Source: Candidatus Bilophila faecipullorum (GTDB taxonomy: Bacteria; Desulfobacterota; Desulfovibrionia; Desulfovibrionales; Desulfovibrionaceae). Taken from it: DNA of 62,085 nt. The position numbers and the translations under genes are program-made. Location of the stretch: the NCBI GenBank assembly GCA_944326695.1, contig CALVEZ010000021.1, forward strand, positions 1 through 62,085, read 5' to 3'. The first letter of the stretch is position 1, and every line of letters begins with the position of its first letter. Below are positions 1 through 9,942 of the stretch, one piece after another. Under the pieces are notes generated by a model, which was given only the letters and a program-made list of their open reading frames with translations, ran no database searches and was not told where the DNA came from.

Positions 1-12
1 CAAAAAGATACC

Positions 13-43
13 GTGACAGCCCTCATAGGGATCGTGTTATAAT
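13..43 (+). promoter_or_regulatory. Candidate sigma-70 promoter
   Basis: A perfect TATAAT (38-43) lies 19 bp after GTGACA (13-18). It sits just upstream of a strong Shine-Dalgarno (GAAGGAG, 62-68) and the ATG at 74. The 19-bp spacer is longer than ideal, so this is a plausible call, not a firm one. Confidence 0.45.
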
Positions 44-104
44 AGCTGGGTATGTAAAAACGAAGGAGTTGCTATGAAGAAGGTATCGAGAGGCATCAGG
101 GTAG

Positions 105-344
105 GTGCGTGTGAACTGGCGTGCCGCTTATCCCGAGCTTTCACTTGAAGACGTGGCGGGGGATGCGCGTCAGCTTGCGGAGATGGTGGCCCGGTATGGA
201 ATGAAGGATGCCCGAAAGGAAGAGAGCGTGCTTATGGCGGCCTGCTGGTTCATCGGTGCCGACAGAAACCTTTCCCCACATGGGGCTATCGACAAGGCGT
301 TGATGCTGTGGGGTGCTGTGAAAGAAGAGGAAGGACAGCGTTAA
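105..344 (+). CDS. Small unknown protein, probably frameshifted near its start
   Basis: The reading frame encodes 79 residues from a GTG and is preceded at once by a TAG in the same frame. It has no good Shine-Dalgarno of its own. The expected start lies just upstream: GAAGGAG and ATG at 74 open a different frame that closes after 24 codons at 148. Removing one base between about 95 and 110 would join MKKVSRGIR to this frame. The simplest reading is a small gene broken by a one-base insertion; a sequencing error or overlapping leader peptide are alternatives. I recognise no family. It is followed by a terminator-like hairpin and lies beside decayed mobile-element genes. Confidence 0.4.
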   Translation: MRVNWRAAYPELSLEDVAGDARQLAEMVARYGMKDARKEESVLMAACWFIGADRNLSPHGAIDKALMLWGAVKEEEGQR

Positions 345-350
345 AAGTAA

Positions 351-377
351 AAAGCCCGGAAAATTTCCGAGCCTTTT
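351..377 (+). terminator. Rho-independent terminator-like hairpin
   Basis: AAAGCCCGGAAA is followed by its near reverse complement TTTCCGAGCCTTTT. The stem has one bulge and one mismatch and ends in four T. It lies seven bases after the small gene that ends at 344. Confidence 0.5.
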
Positions 378-936
378 GCATATAATATACCAGATACGTA
401 CACATGTAAGGACAGGGCGTCCCAAATCGCGCGCCAAACTGTCCCAAATCGCACGCCGCGTTAGTTGGGCCATCCCTGAAGACAAGGCGGGAGACATCAT
501 CAAGGAACTTATCTGCATCCGGGATGAATTTCTGAAGGAAAAGGAAGCCTTTCTTGCCGATTACGACCAGTCCATTGAAAATTGGATCAACAAACATACG
601 AAGTGGGCCAGCATCATCAGGGAATCCACGGTGGGTTCCGAGTATGTTCGTTCCCGCATGGGCTTCTCTTGGCAGTTGTACCGGGTTGCGCCGCTCATGG
701 ATCATGCCGTCCCGGAAGCCGTGGCTGAGTCCGGCCTCAACGAGGAGGTGGAGAATCTCGCCAAAACGCTCTTTGGAGAGATTGCCCGTTCTGCGGACGA
801 GGCATGGAATCGCGTCTACGCGGGCAAAACGGAAGTAACCCACAAGGCGTTATTCCCCCTGCGGACGCTCCAGCAAAAGTTGTCCGGCCTGACGTTCATC
901 GCCGGAGAAAAAGGATTTGGGAGCGGCTCAGGATGA
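376..936 (+). pseudogene. DUF3150-like protein remnant, truncated at the N terminus
   Basis: The frame opens only at a TTG with no ribosome-binding site. The homologous-looking part starts near residue 30 (VSWAIPEDKAG) and includes a W-A-S-I-I-R-E-S segment and SRMGFSWQLYRVAP. This resembles DUF3150 proteins, which in phages and plasmids sit between CobS-like AAA+ and CobT-like VWA genes. That order fits the VWA-encoding frame directly downstream. The N-terminal third expected for the family is missing, and its place is taken by a tandem repeat (GTCCCAAATCGCRCGCC at 419-435 and 441-457). The frame runs out at a junction overlapping the next one by 20 bp. Family assignment is from memory of motifs. 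Confidence 0.45.
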
Positions 937-1933
937 GCCTGTGGCTTCCTCAAGTGCTTCGTTGAATTCTCTGGAAAAAGCGGTGGGGGCCTTGTCTTCT
1001 AATGAACCCCCGGGGGGATTCAGTGAGGCTCTGGCGGAACGGATCGAGCTGAACAGCCCCAGAGACAGGCAGAAGCAATTGAGAGTAGCCGTCACGGGAA
1101 AGAAACGGCTTGCGGAGCTTCCTCCCGAACAACGCAGCCGGATCGAACGCCAGACTGCCGGACTCGGTTTCAGGCTTCAGGGACTTATGCAGGCGCAAAA
1201 GTGGCTGCCCGTCAGGCCGGGAGTACGAGGACGGTTTTCCTCTTCGCTGTGCCACAGGCTGGCGGTCGGGAATCCCAGGATATTCGTGAAGAACGGTTTC
1301 CGGGAATCGCCGGATACGGCGGTTCACATTCTCTTGGACAGCAGCGGTTCCATGAATGATTCCGGCCTCATGCTGGCGAATGCCGTCTGCTATGCCATGG
1401 GAAAGGCCCTTCAGGGTATCCCCGGCGTAAATCTGGGTATTACGGCGTTTCCCGGCGTAAATGTGGCGAAACGCGGGGCAACGGTCTTGCCTGTCCTTCG
1501 GCACAGTGAAAAGCTCACCACCAGATTCCCCGAAATCGCCTATGGGATGACTCCGATGGCGGAATCCCTCTGGTGGGTCATGCAGCAGATGTGCTGTCTT
1601 CATGAAAACAGGAAAATCATCCTAATCATCACGGACGGTAAACCCGATTCCATTCCCGCCGCACAGGAGGCGTTCAAGCAGGCTCAGAAAAAGAGCTTCG
1701 AATGCTACGGCCTCGGCATCATGTGTTCGAGCATTGCAACCTTACTGTCCCATACTAGCCGCGTCATTGAGACTCTTCCACTGAGGCAAGAGGCTCCACA
1801 AGGCGAAGACGCTCATCCGCATTACTGCGCAATCACAGAGGAAAGGGAACAATCGATGGCTACGACAGAGCCTTACGCAAAAATCATCCTTTGGGAGATC
1901 GCGCCGTCTCCCCGCACCCCGCCCCTGCCTTGA
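917..1933 (+). pseudogene. CobT-like VWA-domain protein, degraded at both ends
   Basis: The middle of the frame is a von Willebrand A domain. It has a MIDAS motif DSSGSM around residue 141, a conserved M-T-P-M-A-E-S stretch, and IITDGKPD around residue 240, as in the C-terminal part of cobaltochelatase CobT and its phage or plasmid homologues. Those work with a MoxR/CobS-type AAA+ ATPase, which is absent here. The only start is a TTG inside the preceding remnant. After SRVIETL near residue 285 the usual C terminus gives way to unrelated, proline-rich residues, suggesting a frameshift. The domain may still fold, but the gene is most likely a relic of an integrated element. Confidence 0.5.
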
Positions 1934-2006
1934 CCCGGGCGGAGATGAAGATCACTCCGTCCGCCGTCCCCTCGCGCGGGTCGGCGCGGGAAGACGGCGG
2001 GGGAGA

Positions 2007-2444
2007 TCAGACCCTGATGCCGTCCGGAATTGTGTTCATTCCGCCCGAGGCGGCGCTTGATACCGAGGGCAGGGCCTTGAGACGTCCCTTCCAGTGGATG
2101 ATTTGGGCGAGGAAGGCGTTGACGGCGTTTTCAAAGGCCGGATAGTCTACAAAAGCGTCAAAGCGTTTCCACAACACGATTTCCCCCGTGCGCTGCCACA
2201 CGGACAGCGCCCCGCCGTCCGTTTCCGCCCCGAGGAAGGAGGCCGTGAGCAGCAGGCGCAGGTTGTCCGGGTTGGAAAGGCAAAGGCCGTCGCCCACGGG
2301 ACCGTGCAGCACGAGGGCGTCTTCGTCCGCTTCAAAGGTTACATCGTGCTCGCCGTCAAAACGCAGGGTGCAGCGTCCGTCGCTGAGGGAAAGGTCAAGC
2401 CCGCAGTGCTTCCCGAGGCTTTCGACAAGATATGAAAACTCCAT
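2007..2444 (-). CDS. CesT/Tir-type type III secretion chaperone
   Basis: The 145-residue acidic protein begins MEFSYLVESLGKHCGLDL and alternates short strands (CTLRFDGEHDVTFEADED) with helices, the alpha-beta pattern of class I type III secretion chaperones (CesT family). Such chaperones dimerise and hold the N-terminal part of one or a few effectors unfolded near the injectisome ATPase. Its ATG has AAGGAG eight bases upstream, and that site overlaps the stop codon of the large gene transcribed just before it (12-bp gap). Co-transcription with a large protein of no housekeeping family makes an effector-chaperone pair the best reading. The C-terminal 25 residues look unstructured. No secretion apparatus genes lie in the window. 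Confidence 0.65.
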   Translation of the reverse strand: MEFSYLVESLGKHCGLDLSLSDGRCTLRFDGEHDVTFEADEDALVLHGPVGDGLCLSNPDNLRLLLTASFLGAETDGGALSVWQRTGEIVLWKRFDAFVDYPAFENAVNAFLAQIIHWKGRLKALPSVSSAASGGMNTIPDGIRV

Positions 2445-2456
2445 AAGAGAAACTCC

Positions 2457-5400
2457 TTACGCGTCCAGAGGGTTGAGGTAATAGCGGGTGAGCAGCGGGA
2501 ACATGTCGGGATGGGCGCGTATCTTGCCCTCGATGAAGGCGAGGAAGTCTTCCTCCTTCTCCAGGGCAAGCTGCCCGATCACGGCGTCGGACGCGGCGTG
2601 CTGGACTTCGACCACCGTTTCCAGCTTTCCGGCCTCAGCCAGCTTCGCGCACAGGTCCTTCACCTGCGTTCTGGGATCGGTCATGCGGGCGAGAAGATAG
2701 GCCTCTTCGTGGAGCTGTTCGCGCAATCCTTGATACTCGGGCACCACGGTTTTGGGGCCTTCCTGCGTTCCGCCGCGCAGGAAGGGGAAGCAATTGAAGT
2801 CGAAATCCTTCACCCGCACTATATCCAGCGAATCCGCCGCATTGAGGAGCATGGACTCCAGCGTGGGGCTGGCGTGCCCGATAATGGACTGGGTGAATTC
2901 CTCTTCATAGGCTTTCCCAAAGGTATCCTCCCCGAACGAGCGGTGCATGAGGTCCAGAGCCAGCCGCGCGCTGGCGGCTTCCTGCTCGGGCGTATCCGCG
3001 CCGCTCCTCTCGCGTCCGGCGTCATGTCCGGCAATGCCGCAGAGCAGGGCGGTGCGATCCACTTCATGCCCCATCCCTTCCATGATCCCGGCCATCGTCG
3101 AGGCGAAGATGAAGGCCCGGCAGATATGCCCCCGCCCGTGGTAGGCGGTCCCGTAATCGAAGTTTCCGGGGCGTTCATGGTCGTGGTAGATGGGCAATAT
3201 ATCCAGCAGGAAGCGCCGATGCTGCGCCGGGGTGGAGGGCATCCGCCCGGGCTGCGCGGCGGCGGGAAAGGCCGGGTGGGGCGGGAACGAGGCGTCGAGG
3301 GTATCCGCCAGACCCGGCAGGGCGGCGCGCAGCCCGGCGCGGACATCCTGCGGGACGAGGGACAGTTCCTGCGCGAAAGGCGCGGGCGCTTTTTCCATGG
3401 CATTCCCGAAGGCCGCGCACAGCCCGGACCGGATGGCGTTGAAGGCCCGGGCGTCCTTGAAGCCGGGGGCCTGAGAGAATCCGTCCACGCTGTCCCCCAG
3501 CCGGAGGAGCAGGCTTGAAAGGTCGCGCTGGCCGGGGGTGTTCAGTCCTTCGGCCATGCGCCGCCGGGCCTCGGGAGAGGCGTTTGCGAGGGCGAGGGCC
3601 AGCCCGCCGCAGGCTCCCATGATCCTGCCCTCGGCCTGTCCTTCGGGCAGGGGCGGGAGGTCGTCGAGCTTTTGCCGCAAGGAGCCCGCCACGGCGCCAA
3701 GACGTCGCATCACGTCCTCGTCGCTGGAGGCGCCCGGCGCTTGCGCGGCCATATCGTTCAACAGCGCGGCCCCTTCCAGCGCGGTGGAGGCCAGCGCGTG
3801 GAACGCCTCCTTGCTCAGGGGCACGGTTTGCGCCATGACCCAATCCCGCAACTGCCTGCGTTGGGTAGGAGAGGCCGTCAGCCCGGGGATGGCGGCAAGG
3901 CAGTCCAGACGCTCGGCTCCGATCTGCTGGCGGATAGCCCGCCTCATGCAATCAATAAGCAGCTCGTTCTCGGTGCGCTGTCCTTCCACCGGATGATGGC
4001 GGAACTGTTCCACCGCCTCGGCAAAGGCCGCGCGCACAGCGGGGTAATCGTCTTTGGAAATGATCACAGTGTCCCTGATGGTTTCAAACAGAGCCGTCCC
4101 GTTGGGAGAGAGACGGAAGGTTTCGCGGATGAACTCTGCCAGTCTGACGTCGTCGTTGATGGCTTCCAGGGTGTCGTTGATGAAGACCTGATCGAAATGG
4201 TCGGCATAAAAGGCGTTTTCTTCATGCTGCACTTCGCCGGGGAGCCCGAGTTCGGGTTCCTGCATCGCCAGCCGCACGGGAATGGTCGCGCCGCCGAGCT
4301 GCTCGCGGATAGCGCCAAGTTCGGCGTGCTGTTCGGGGGAGAGCCGGGCCATGTCAGCCTCGGCGGGCTTTTTTCCTTCGAGTACGGCGATGACGGCGTT
4401 CATCCACGCCTTTTGGTCGGGATTGATGGTGGTATAGGCGCCGAAGTCCATGGCGATGACGATTTCCTGCACGTCGCGGGCGAGGACGAGGGGCGCGTGA
4501 AGCTGCGCCTCAATGTACTGGCACTCCAACGCCACTCGGCCCGTTCCGCCGTTCTGCCTGTCGACAGCGGCCCGGGCCAGACTGACGGCGTTCACGTCAC
4601 CGAGTTCGGGAAGCAGGGTTTCAAGGTTGTCGTAGGTCGCCATCGTCTTGCGGGTGGCGTCCGTATCCTTGAAGACCTTGATGAACAGCCCGGCCAGCGC
4701 GCTGTTTTCGTCAGCGTCGAGTCCGGCAACCTGCAGTACGTTTTTAAAGAGATCGCCCCGGAAGGAGCCCAGTTCCTCCATCCTCTCCAAAACGTGGTCG
4801 AGCTGGTGGCGCAGTTTGGAAGCGGGGCGCATCAGTTCCAGCTTGTGTTCCTCGCTGATGCCGGACCAGTCGGGCAGCAGGTCGAGGAGGGCGTTGTACC
4901 CCGCATCGGAAAAGCGCAGTTGGAGGGCGCAAAAGGAATCGTTCACCGTATACGTGGCGCGGCGGGCCACTTCGGGCTTGAGATGCAGGGCAACGGTACC
5001 GTAGGGGGCGGCTTCCCCTGTCTGTCGGTGCAGCAGGTTCAGCGCGGCGTAGGTGGGGCGCTCGCTGGCCACGGTGGGGCGGTCTTCGCTCAATTCGGGG
5101 AAAATGGCGCGTTCCACGTTGTCGCGCTTGAGGATGTAGCCCTGACCCTTCACCTCAATGGCGGCTTGGCGGGCCTCCTCGTCGGGCGCGGATTCAATGG
5201 AGTGAAAAATATGCTCCCAAGCCCCGCCTGCCTTGAGCAGCGGTTTGGGGCCGTTCATGCCGAACAGGAATTCGAGATCGACGTTGATGGTCAAATCGGT
5301 CGAACGGAGCACATCCCCGAGCTGCCGGGCGTCGATGGGTTCAAGCGCACGTCGCTGCACAAGGTCCTGCGCGACGCTTTCCATGTTGCCACGGCGCAAG

Positions 5401-6122
5401 GCGCTGTCCGTAGCCACATCCGCGAGCACGTGCAGGCTCACGCCGCTCATGTCGGAGGCCGTTTCGTGGCGGCGGACTTCACCCATATCCGCGATGGCCG
5501 CCCCGTACTGATCCGAGAGGGCGGGCACGTCGGTGCTGGGGGCCAAACCTTGCGCCACGATCACGCGGTTGGATAGTTCCTTGATGACGAGCGCTTCGAG
5601 GTTGAAGAGGTTTGCGGCGGCGGCGAGGGCGTCGGCGTTGCCGGGATTGGCGCGGATTTCCGCTTGCAGGGCCTGTTTCAGGAGTTCCGTCTCCGGCGAG
5701 AGCAGACACTGATAGACAGAAGAGAGTTCGGTATTGGACAGGCTTTCCACCTCGGGGGCCAAGGCCGCGAGCACGGCCTGATCCATATCGCCGTTGATGT
5801 GCCCGAGCTGCGAAAGGCGGTCGAGGTGGGCTTGCAGGGCTTTGCAGCTATTGAGCAGCCCCCGTGCGTCAAGCGCCTTGCCCCCGCCGAGGGCGCGCAG
5901 GGCGCTCGCGGCGTTGTCCCGTGCCCCGGCCTTGGCGCTGGCAACTTTGGTGGCGGTTCGGAAACCTGCGAAGGGAATTTTGTTGCCTTTGATCTGATCA
6001 AGACGGATCGGCGGATTGGCGCCGATCTGGACGCTGTGCGGGCCGAGCCTGCCGACGGAAGGAGACATTCCCGCCGTCTGCATGGGTTGCCGGGCCCCGT
6101 GGACTTCGTGAAGCTGGGTCAT
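2457..6122 (-). CDS. Putative type III secretion effector with HD-type phosphodiesterase-like domain
   Basis: The protein has 1221 residues. I chose the ATG at 6122 because GGAG lies seven bases upstream; the same frame is open for 89 more codons without a comparable site. There is no signal peptide or membrane segment. Residues 1-60 are polar and Ser/Gly/Pro-rich, as in type III secretion signals. Most of the chain is predicted helical and unrecognised. Residues about 975-1120 contain YHGRGH (995-999) with an Arg four residues on, then GIAGHD (about 1030), a Glu-rich helix and LLNAADSLD: an HD-fold metal-phosphodiesterase pattern. The H-G-x-x-H-x-x-R arrangement recalls the phosphodiesterase domain of Legionella SidE proteins, but that is only inference. 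The chaperone gene follows after 12 bp. Confidence 0.6.
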   Translation of the reverse strand: MTQLHEVHGARQPMQTAGMSPSVGRLGPHSVQIGANPPIRLDQIKGNKIPFAGFRTATKVASAKAGARDNAASALRALGGGKALDARGLLNSCKALQAHLDRLSQLGHINGDMDQAVLAALAPEVESLSNTELSSVYQCLLSPETELLKQALQAEIRANPGNADALAAAANLFNLEALVIKELSNRVIVAQGLAPSTDVPALSDQYGAAIADMGEVRRHETASDMSGVSLHVLADVATDSALRRGNMESVAQDLVQRRALEPIDARQLGDVLRSTDLTINVDLEFLFGMNGPKPLLKAGGAWEHIFHSIESAPDEEARQAAIEVKGQGYILKRDNVERAIFPELSEDRPTVASERPTYAALNLLHRQTGEAAPYGTVALHLKPEVARRATYTVNDSFCALQLRFSDAGYNALLDLLPDWSGISEEHKLELMRPASKLRHQLDHVLERMEELGSFRGDLFKNVLQVAGLDADENSALAGLFIKVFKDTDATRKTMATYDNLETLLPELGDVNAVSLARAAVDRQNGGTGRVALECQYIEAQLHAPLVLARDVQEIVIAMDFGAYTTINPDQKAWMNAVIAVLEGKKPAEADMARLSPEQHAELGAIREQLGGATIPVRLAMQEPELGLPGEVQHEENAFYADHFDQVFINDTLEAINDDVRLAEFIRETFRLSPNGTALFETIRDTVIISKDDYPAVRAAFAEAVEQFRHHPVEGQRTENELLIDCMRRAIRQQIGAERLDCLAAIPGLTASPTQRRQLRDWVMAQTVPLSKEAFHALASTALEGAALLNDMAAQAPGASSDEDVMRRLGAVAGSLRQKLDDLPPLPEGQAEGRIMGACGGLALALANASPEARRRMAEGLNTPGQRDLSSLLLRLGDSVDGFSQAPGFKDARAFNAIRSGLCAAFGNAMEKAPAPFAQELSLVPQDVRAGLRAALPGLADTLDASFPPHPAFPAAAQPGRMPSTPAQHRRFLLDILPIYHDHERPGNFDYGTAYHGRGHICRAFIFASTMAGIMEGMGHEVDRTALLCGIAGHDAGRERSGADTPEQEAASARLALDLMHRSFGEDTFGKAYEEEFTQSIIGHASPTLESMLLNAADSLDIVRVKDFDFNCFPFLRGGTQEGPKTVVPEYQGLREQLHEEAYLLARMTDPRTQVKDLCAKLAEAGKLETVVEVQHAASDAVIGQLALEKEEDFLAFIEGKIRAHPDMFPLLTRYYLNPLDA

Positions 6123-6241
6123 TGTATCGCTCCGGTTAGTGGCCTGAAAACGTAGTTCTCTGGAAAAAGCAAAAACCGATCCAGCGTAAGTAACCGTTTT
6201 CTCTTCTAACCGCACGATTAGCACATTTTTAGGGGGGAGAA

Positions 6242-6296
6242 AAGCCGCGCCCGGCGTCTTGGCGGGTTCTTCTCCCCAGAGGGAGGGGCGCGGCTT
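6242..6296 (-). terminator. Attenuator-like hairpin in the effector leader
   Basis: AAGCCGCGCCC (6242-6252) and GGGCGCGGCTT (6286-6296) are perfect 11-bp arms. On the minus strand the second arm is followed by further T residues (four in all), as in an intrinsic terminator, about 120 bp before the effector start. The loop is long (33 nt), so folding in competition with another structure is possible. Confidence 0.4.
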
Positions 6297-6402
6297 CGCT
6301 TGTTCCTTTGGTTCTGCCAGAGCCCGCGCTTGATTTCTTCCCTTTGCTTTCAGAAGAATGAGGTCTTCGTAGTGTGGACCTGTTGTCAACAGTATCGCAC
6401 AC

Positions 6403-6435
6403 CTTCTGAAAGGAGCGTTGCAATCTTCTGAAAGG
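6403..6435. repeat. Tandem CTTCTGAAAGG repeat, 22-bp pitch
   Basis: CTTCTGAAAGG occurs at 6403-6413 and again at 6425-6435, two helical turns apart and on the same face of the DNA. It lies 280-310 bp upstream of the effector start and is a candidate activator site. Confidence 0.45.
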
Positions 6436-6441
6436 CCGGGA

Positions 6442-6491
6442 TGCTCAAGAAACTGTCACTCTTTTCCTGTGACAGGGCTTTTCCTTGAGCA
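6442..6491. promoter_or_regulatory. Nested inverted repeats
   Basis: An outer pair, TGCTCAAG (6442-6449) and CTTGAGCA (6484-6491), encloses an inner pair, CTGTCAC (6453-6459) and GTGACAG (6469-6475). Both pairs are perfect. It could be a composite operator or a two-part RNA hairpin. Confidence 0.5.
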
Positions 6492-6650
6492 GGTGGTGCA
6501 ATGGGGCTATAGCCGCATCCCGATGGTTTTCAATCCCGGGGAGGTTGCGTGGCGGGGTGATTTCCTCGACATCTCATGGATTCACCGGACGCCCCCTTGC
6601 CCGGTGGAAAAATCATTTTTTCGCGGCTGGCGCTCCACCGGGGACCGTGC

Positions 6651-9720
<3,070 letters not shown>

Positions 9721-9767
9721 GAATCATGTCCTTTTTTTCCTGAGCATCCGACGCTTCAAGGCAAAAA

Positions 9768-9804
9768 TCAAGAAAAAAGGTTAAAAGATATACTTTTTTC
9801 TCGA
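9768..9804. promoter_or_regulatory. Inverted repeat, candidate enhancer site of the sigma-54 activator
   Basis: TCAAGAAAAAAG (9768-9779) and CTTTTTTCTCGA (9793-9804) are inverted arms with one mismatch and a 13-bp centre. They lie about 80-110 bp upstream of the sigma-54 promoter, the usual distance for an upstream activator sequence, and just outside the regulator start. Confidence 0.5.
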
Positions 9805-9880
9805 TTTTTTCCTTCCCCGAGAGCCCCTTTTGCGGCTTTTCATGAGACTAATACGGCGTAATGACAGCGTATCCTTCTTT

Positions 9881-9896
9881 TAGCACGCCCCTTGCT
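9881..9896 (+). promoter_or_regulatory. Sigma-54 (-24/-12) promoter
   Basis: TAGCACG-N4-TTGCT matches the consensus TGGCACG-N4-TTGCW at all but one position, with exact -24/-12 spacing. Transcription would start near 9907, so the downstream gene must begin after that, which supports the ATG at 9943. Confidence 0.7.
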
Positions 9897-9942
9897 AATG
9901 GAGTTCAGGAAGAGTTGGACAACCGTTAAAGAAGGAGTGGAC

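Larger units (their letters stand above)
6123..6650. other. Structured 528-bp leader/intergenic region of the effector operon
   Basis: No convincing gene is present. Reading from the effector ATG outwards, it holds an 11-bp-stem hairpin (6242-6296), a 13-bp perfect palindrome CTGTTGTCAACAG (6380-6392), a tandem CTTCTGAAAGG repeat (6403-6435), nested inverted repeats (6442-6491), and an inverted repeat CCCGGTGGA/TCCACCGGG (6600-6642) that may end the regulator transcript. This density suggests tight control of the effector operon. Confidence 0.5.

Noticed and set aside
950..1603. Minus-strand frame opposite the VWA remnant
   Set aside because: It lacks any domain, whereas the plus strand has clear MIDAS motifs.
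6123..6389. N-terminal extension of the effector to 6389
   Set aside because: The ATG at 6122 has a good Shine-Dalgarno, and the extension overlaps the hairpin and shows no protein-like composition.
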